Source: Candidatus Nomurabacteria bacterium (GTDB lineage Bacteria > Patescibacteriota > Minisyncoccia > Phycocordibacterales > UBA9973). Taken from it: a stretch of 7,397 bases of DNA. How positions within the stretch are numbered: the stretch's first letter is position 1; each line of letters begins with the position of its first letter. The notes under the pieces are model-generated. The model had not been told where the DNA came from. It saw nothing but the letters and a program-made list of their open reading frames with translations, and made no database searches. Where the stretch lies: positions 1-7,397 of the forward strand of contig JAIOPY010000015.1 in assembly GCA_021413625.1 (NCBI GenBank), given 5' to 3'. Positions 5,822 to 7,397 of this stretch are shown one piece after another. A program made the position numbers and the translations under genes.

Positions 5822-5859
5822 TTGTCAAGCAAGTTAATATAGTTTTTTAGACAGATTTA

Positions 5860-5868
5860 TGCTATAAA
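5860..5868 (+). promoter_or_regulatory. candidate extended -10 promoter of tRNA-Gln
   Basis: TGC directly before TATAAA (5863-5868) makes an extended -10 element on the plus strand. No good -35 box is found 17 bases upstream. A transcript from about 5875 would carry the tRNA with a leader of roughly 60 bases that includes the partial tRNA copy. The promoter diverges from the cassette promoter, with 31 bases between the two elements (5829-5859). Confidence 0.45.
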
Positions 5869-5875
5869 TTAAATG

Positions 5876-5883
5876 TTTTACAA
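5876..5883 (+). repeat. TTTTACAA direct repeat, copy 2
   Basis: This is the same octamer as at 5809-5816. It overlaps the predicted transcription start of the tRNA and precedes the partial tRNA copy by 5 bases. Confidence 0.25.
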
Positions 5884-5888
5884 GATAT

Positions 5889-5917
5889 TAGGGGATCGCC
5901 TGCCTTATGGGTAAGGA
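5889..5917 (+). pseudogene. truncated copy of the 5' half of tRNA-Gln
   Basis: The sequence TAGGGGATCG matches the first ten bases of the intact tRNA gene exactly, and with two flanking bases the identity runs 12 bases (5887-5898 with 5932-5943). It continues with a D-arm-like stretch, CCT, five extra bases, then ATGGGTAAGGA, which aligns to CTAATGGTAGGA of the tRNA with gaps. After this there is no anticodon or T arm. It is probably a decayed tandem tRNA or a fragment left by a recombination at the tRNA 5' end. The match beyond 15 bases is loose, so a fortuitous leader structure cannot be excluded. Confidence 0.4.
5903..5916 (+). other. small hairpin in the tRNA leader
   Basis: CCTTA and TAAGG form a 5-base-pair stem around the loop TGGG. 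It lies in the D-arm-like part of the partial tRNA copy, so it may be a remnant D stem or a leader structure. Confidence 0.35.
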
Positions 5918-5919
5918 GA

Positions 5920-5931
5920 TTTTCTAGAAAA
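5920..5931. repeat. 12-base perfect palindrome before tRNA-Gln
   Basis: TTTTCTAGAAAA is its own reverse complement and ends two bases before the first base of the tRNA. It could be a protein-binding site, a crossover core, or a leader hairpin near the RNase P cleavage site. It is AT-rich, so chance is possible. Confidence 0.35.
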
Positions 5932-5933
5932 AT

Positions 5934-6004
5934 TAGGGGATCGTCTAATGGTAGGACAGGGGCCTTTGAAGCCCTTAATCTAGGTTCGAGTCCTAGTCCC
6001 CTAG
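5934..6004 (+). tRNA. tRNA-Gln (anticodon TTG)
   Basis: All arms fold. The acceptor stem TAGGGGA pairs with TCCCCTA in 7 pairs (5934-5940 with 5997-6003). The D arm is GTC/GAC around a loop containing GGT. The anticodon stem GGGGC/GCCCT (first pair G-T) surrounds the loop CTTTGAA with anticodon TTG, which reads CAA and, by wobble, CAG. The T arm is CTAGG/CCTAG around TTCGAGT. The U1-A72 first pair and G73 discriminator are usual for glutamine tRNAs. CCA is not encoded (CCC follows G73), so the 3' end must be added by tRNA nucleotidyltransferase. It is the only plus-strand gene here, and its end is 26 bases from the converging end of the M15 peptidase gene. Confidence 0.95.
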
Positions 6005-6030
6005 CCCTTCTTCGCCTTTACTGTAATTAT

Positions 6031-6723
6031 TTATGAATTTTTTAATACTGGAATCTTGCCGAGAGGTTTTTCAAAATGATGAATATCTACTCTCGCGCCT
6101 TTTTTGTCGTTATACCATTCAAGACCCCAAGTCCAACCTCGGTCTTTTAAGAATTTTGCAATCTGGGGTGTAATGGTTCCAGGGTTATCTATATTATATA
6201 ACTCTTCATACCCAGGGGCGATAGTAGCATCTGGGTTTTCTGGTGTCACTGGAATCCTACCTTCTCCTCCAAAATAAGGATTAAGTAGTGGATTTATATC
6301 TATCGCCCAGCCCATAGCATGCATAGAAAGTTCCTTACTTCCAGAAATAGGCCCTACTTTTGTTCGCGGATTAAAACCCGAAGCATTATTGGCTTCCATA
6401 GATTTGTCATCACTAAAATCATAATCTGGGTGAGCCACCGGCACTACTTTATTTACCGGAAACTTTTCTGATATTAAAAATTGAAAGAAATCTTCCACAT
6501 CTTGTTTCAACCTTTTATCCACCACCATTTGCCCTTGATGATATTTACCATCAAACGACAAATACTTTACCGTAACAAGTTCTTGCATTTCAAAAATCTC
6601 TTGTGGAATCTCAAATTTTGGATTCGGGCGCAATGCCTGCTCGCGAGTCATGGCACTGTCTATTATCGGGTTCTCTAAGGTTCCCAATGGAGCAGATTCT
6701 TTTTTTAGGAATGATTCCTTCAT
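6031..6723 (-). CDS. M15-family (VanY/M15C-like) metallopeptidase without signal peptide
   Basis: A zinc peptidase of the family that includes D-alanyl-D-alanine carboxypeptidases and L-alanyl-D-glutamate endopeptidases of phage and bacteria, which cut peptidoglycan peptides. The core is in the second half. SMEANNASGFNPR (108-120) is the substrate-side segment with the family's Ser/Asn-Phe-Arg pattern. SMHAMGWAIDINP (133-145) supplies zinc ligands His135 and Asp142. GWTWGLEW (196-203) then DIHHFE (213-218) supply the third ligand, most likely His216. The 230-residue protein has about 50 N-terminal residues before the domain that are polar, with no signal peptide or membrane anchor. It starts directly after the dnaX stop (TAA then ATG), without a Shine-Dalgarno motif. 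The fold call is firm; substrate and cell location are not, since a secreted role would need an unseen export route or cell lysis. Confidence 0.88.
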   Translation of the reverse strand: MKESFLKKESAPLGTLENPIIDSAMTREQALRPNPKFEIPQEIFEMQELVTVKYLSFDGKYHQGQMVVDKRLKQDVEDFFQFLISEKFPVNKVVPVAHPDYDFSDDKSMEANNASGFNPRTKVGPISGSKELSMHAMGWAIDINPLLNPYFGGEGRIPVTPENPDATIAPGYEELYNIDNPGTITPQIAKFLKDRGWTWGLEWYNDKKGARVDIHHFEKPLGKIPVLKNS

Positions 6724-7397
6724 TTATTTGTTATCCCCTAAAATTTCTACTAGTGCTAACTCAAGCGGAAGCTCGGAGATGAAGGCATTATCTATATTTT
6801 GATACGCTTCAAGTAGTATAGAGAGTGCTTTGGAGCGGAGCATGCCGTCTTTGTCTTCTTTGGCGAGTTTCTTTAAGAATTCCAAATCAGTTTCGCCTAA
6901 ATCTTCTCCCATTTCATCCTCTAACTTTGGCGCATAGCGCAAAATTATGGCAATGCGAAGCTTTTGAATAATAAGTTTCAGGTAAAGTTTCATATCCAGA
7001 TTCTCCCCAGAGGCTTTACGCACCGCTTGTATCCCCTCTTCTAAATCTTTTTTAGCGATTGCAGAAATAAATTCATTTACTAGCACACCCTTTGGCGCGC
7101 CAGTTATTTTTTCAACTTCTTCTTTATTTATCTTTTTCTTCTTACCGGAAAAGTTTATTACTTTCTGCAACCCTCCCAAGGCATCTCTGAATGAACCGTC
7201 ACCCAGTATTGCCAGCAACTCTGCACCACCATTTTCCAGTTCATAACCTTCACTACCCGCCACATCTTGGAGCATCTTTTTCAAAACAGAATCATTTGGC
7301 TTTCTAAAAGTAAAAACCTGACAACGAGAAATTATTGTTTCCGGAACTTTCTGGAGTTCAGTCGTAGCTAAAATGAATATCACGTGCTTTGGTGGCT
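6724..7397 (-). CDS. dnaX: DNA polymerase III clamp-loader subunit gamma/tau, C-terminal part (cut by window edge)
   Basis: DnaX is the motor ATPase of the clamp loader that places the sliding clamp on primed DNA. The last 223 residues are present. The frame continues through the window edge: the first residues read PPKHVIFILATTE, and the GTG at 7383 is an internal Val codon. Landmarks are the sensor 1 strand ILATTE (about 8-13 of the visible part), the arginine finger SRC (23-25), and sensor 2 GDGSFRDAL (65-73). A helical collar domain follows, ending ELALVEILGDNK. There is no proline-rich linker or tau domain after it. Because sensor 1 usually lies near residue 140-150, the whole protein would be only about 360 residues, so it makes a gamma-type subunit and cannot make tau. 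It is followed without a gap by the M15 peptidase gene. Confidence 0.95.
   Translation of the reverse strand, partial: PPKHVIFILATTELQKVPETIISRCQVFTFRKPNDSVLKKMLQDVAGSEGYELENGGAELLAILGDGSFRDALGGLQKVINFSGKKKKINKEEVEKITGAPKGVLVNEFISAIAKKDLEEGIQAVRKASGENLDMKLYLKLIIQKLRIAIILRYAPKLEDEMGEDLGETDLEFLKKLAKEDKDGMLRSKALSILLEAYQNIDNAFISELPLELALVEILGDNK

Larger units (their letters stand above)
5801..5828 (-). promoter_or_regulatory. sigma70-type promoter of the GC-rich cassette
   Basis: A perfect TTGACA (5828-5823) is followed by a 16-base spacer and TATCAT (5806-5801) on the minus strand. The predicted start near 5794 leaves a leader of about 23 bases carrying the Shine-Dalgarno site, a conventional arrangement unlike guaB. 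The promoter sits in AT-rich DNA at the cassette border, and AAACACA (5815-5821) lies in its spacer. Confidence 0.65.
5381..5830. mobile_element. GC-rich foreign cassette (approximate limits), two small genes with own promoter and terminator
   Basis: Bases 5461-5800 are about 56% G+C by hand count, while a sampled flank (4741-4800) is 30%. The segment contains a complete expression unit: sigma70 promoter, two short genes with clear Shine-Dalgarno motifs, and a terminator. Native genes around it lack such motifs. A 7-base direct repeat, AAACACA, occurs at 5382-5388 and 5815-5821, near both composition borders; this could be a target duplication but is short enough to be chance. No transposase or integrase is present, so it is either a remnant, a passively mobilised unit, or simply a transferred gene pair. 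Confidence 0.5.

Noticed and set aside
7120..7160. A-rich stretch in dnaX as a programmed frameshift site
   Set aside because: In the reading frame it is G-AAA-AAG, not A-AAA-AAG, and it lies within the collar domain, not before a tau extension.
7381..7383. GTG as the dnaX start codon
   Set aside because: The frame is open upstream to the window edge and reads PPKH before it, as expected inside DnaX, so this is an internal valine.
1..7397. CRISPR arrays, insertion sequences with transposase, rRNA genes, riboswitches
   Set aside because: No regularly spaced repeats, transposase motifs, conserved rRNA segments or known riboswitch cores were seen on either strand.

Overview
The window looks like chromosome of a small, AT-rich bacterium, probably of the Candidate Phyla Radiation (Patescibacteria, Parcubacteria-like). 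This is an inference from several signs. Genes are packed on one strand with gaps of 0-7 bases. Almost all native genes lack Shine-Dalgarno motifs. The metabolic enzymes are short versions of their families, and most stops are TAA. No 16S rRNA or other phylogenetic marker is present, so the assignment is tentative.

Layout, right to left on the minus strand. (1) 7397-6031: the 3' part of dnaX (clamp-loader ATPase, gamma-length) is followed with no gap by a metal-dependent M15-family peptidase that has no visible signal peptide. (2) 6004-5934: a tRNA-Gln(TTG) gene on the plus strand, preceded by a truncated copy of its own 5' half and a candidate extended -10 promoter. (3) About 5830-5381: a GC-rich (about 56% by hand count) cassette with its own sigma70-type promoter, two tiny genes with good ribosome-binding sites (a 69-residue excisionase/MerR-like helix-turn-helix protein and a 34-residue single-pass membrane peptide) and a rho-independent terminator. 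It differs in composition and translation signals from everything around it and looks acquired. (4) 5362-633: a six-gene co-directional run: an unrecognised 227-residue protein, a one-domain O6-alkylguanine-DNA alkyltransferase, 6-phosphogluconolactonase (pgl), a short 6-phosphogluconate dehydrogenase (gnd), a short glucose-6-phosphate dehydrogenase (zwf), and a 379-residue protein with motifs resembling the glutamate-cysteine ligase/amidoligase fold. (5) 589-1: the N-terminal 196 residues of IMP dehydrogenase (guaB), behind a near-consensus promoter.

Functionally, zwf, pgl and gnd encode the complete oxidative pentose phosphate branch (glucose 6-phosphate to ribulose 5-phosphate, with two reduced nicotinamide cofactors per turn). 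GuaB then uses a nucleotide made from the resulting pentose phosphate. The ligase-like protein and the alkyltransferase may tie the reducing power to thiol or stress protection, but that is speculation. The most unusual parts are the GC-rich two-gene cassette beside a partly duplicated tRNA-Gln, the promoters placed almost on top of start codons (leaderless-type initiation), and the unrecognised 227- and 379-residue proteins.
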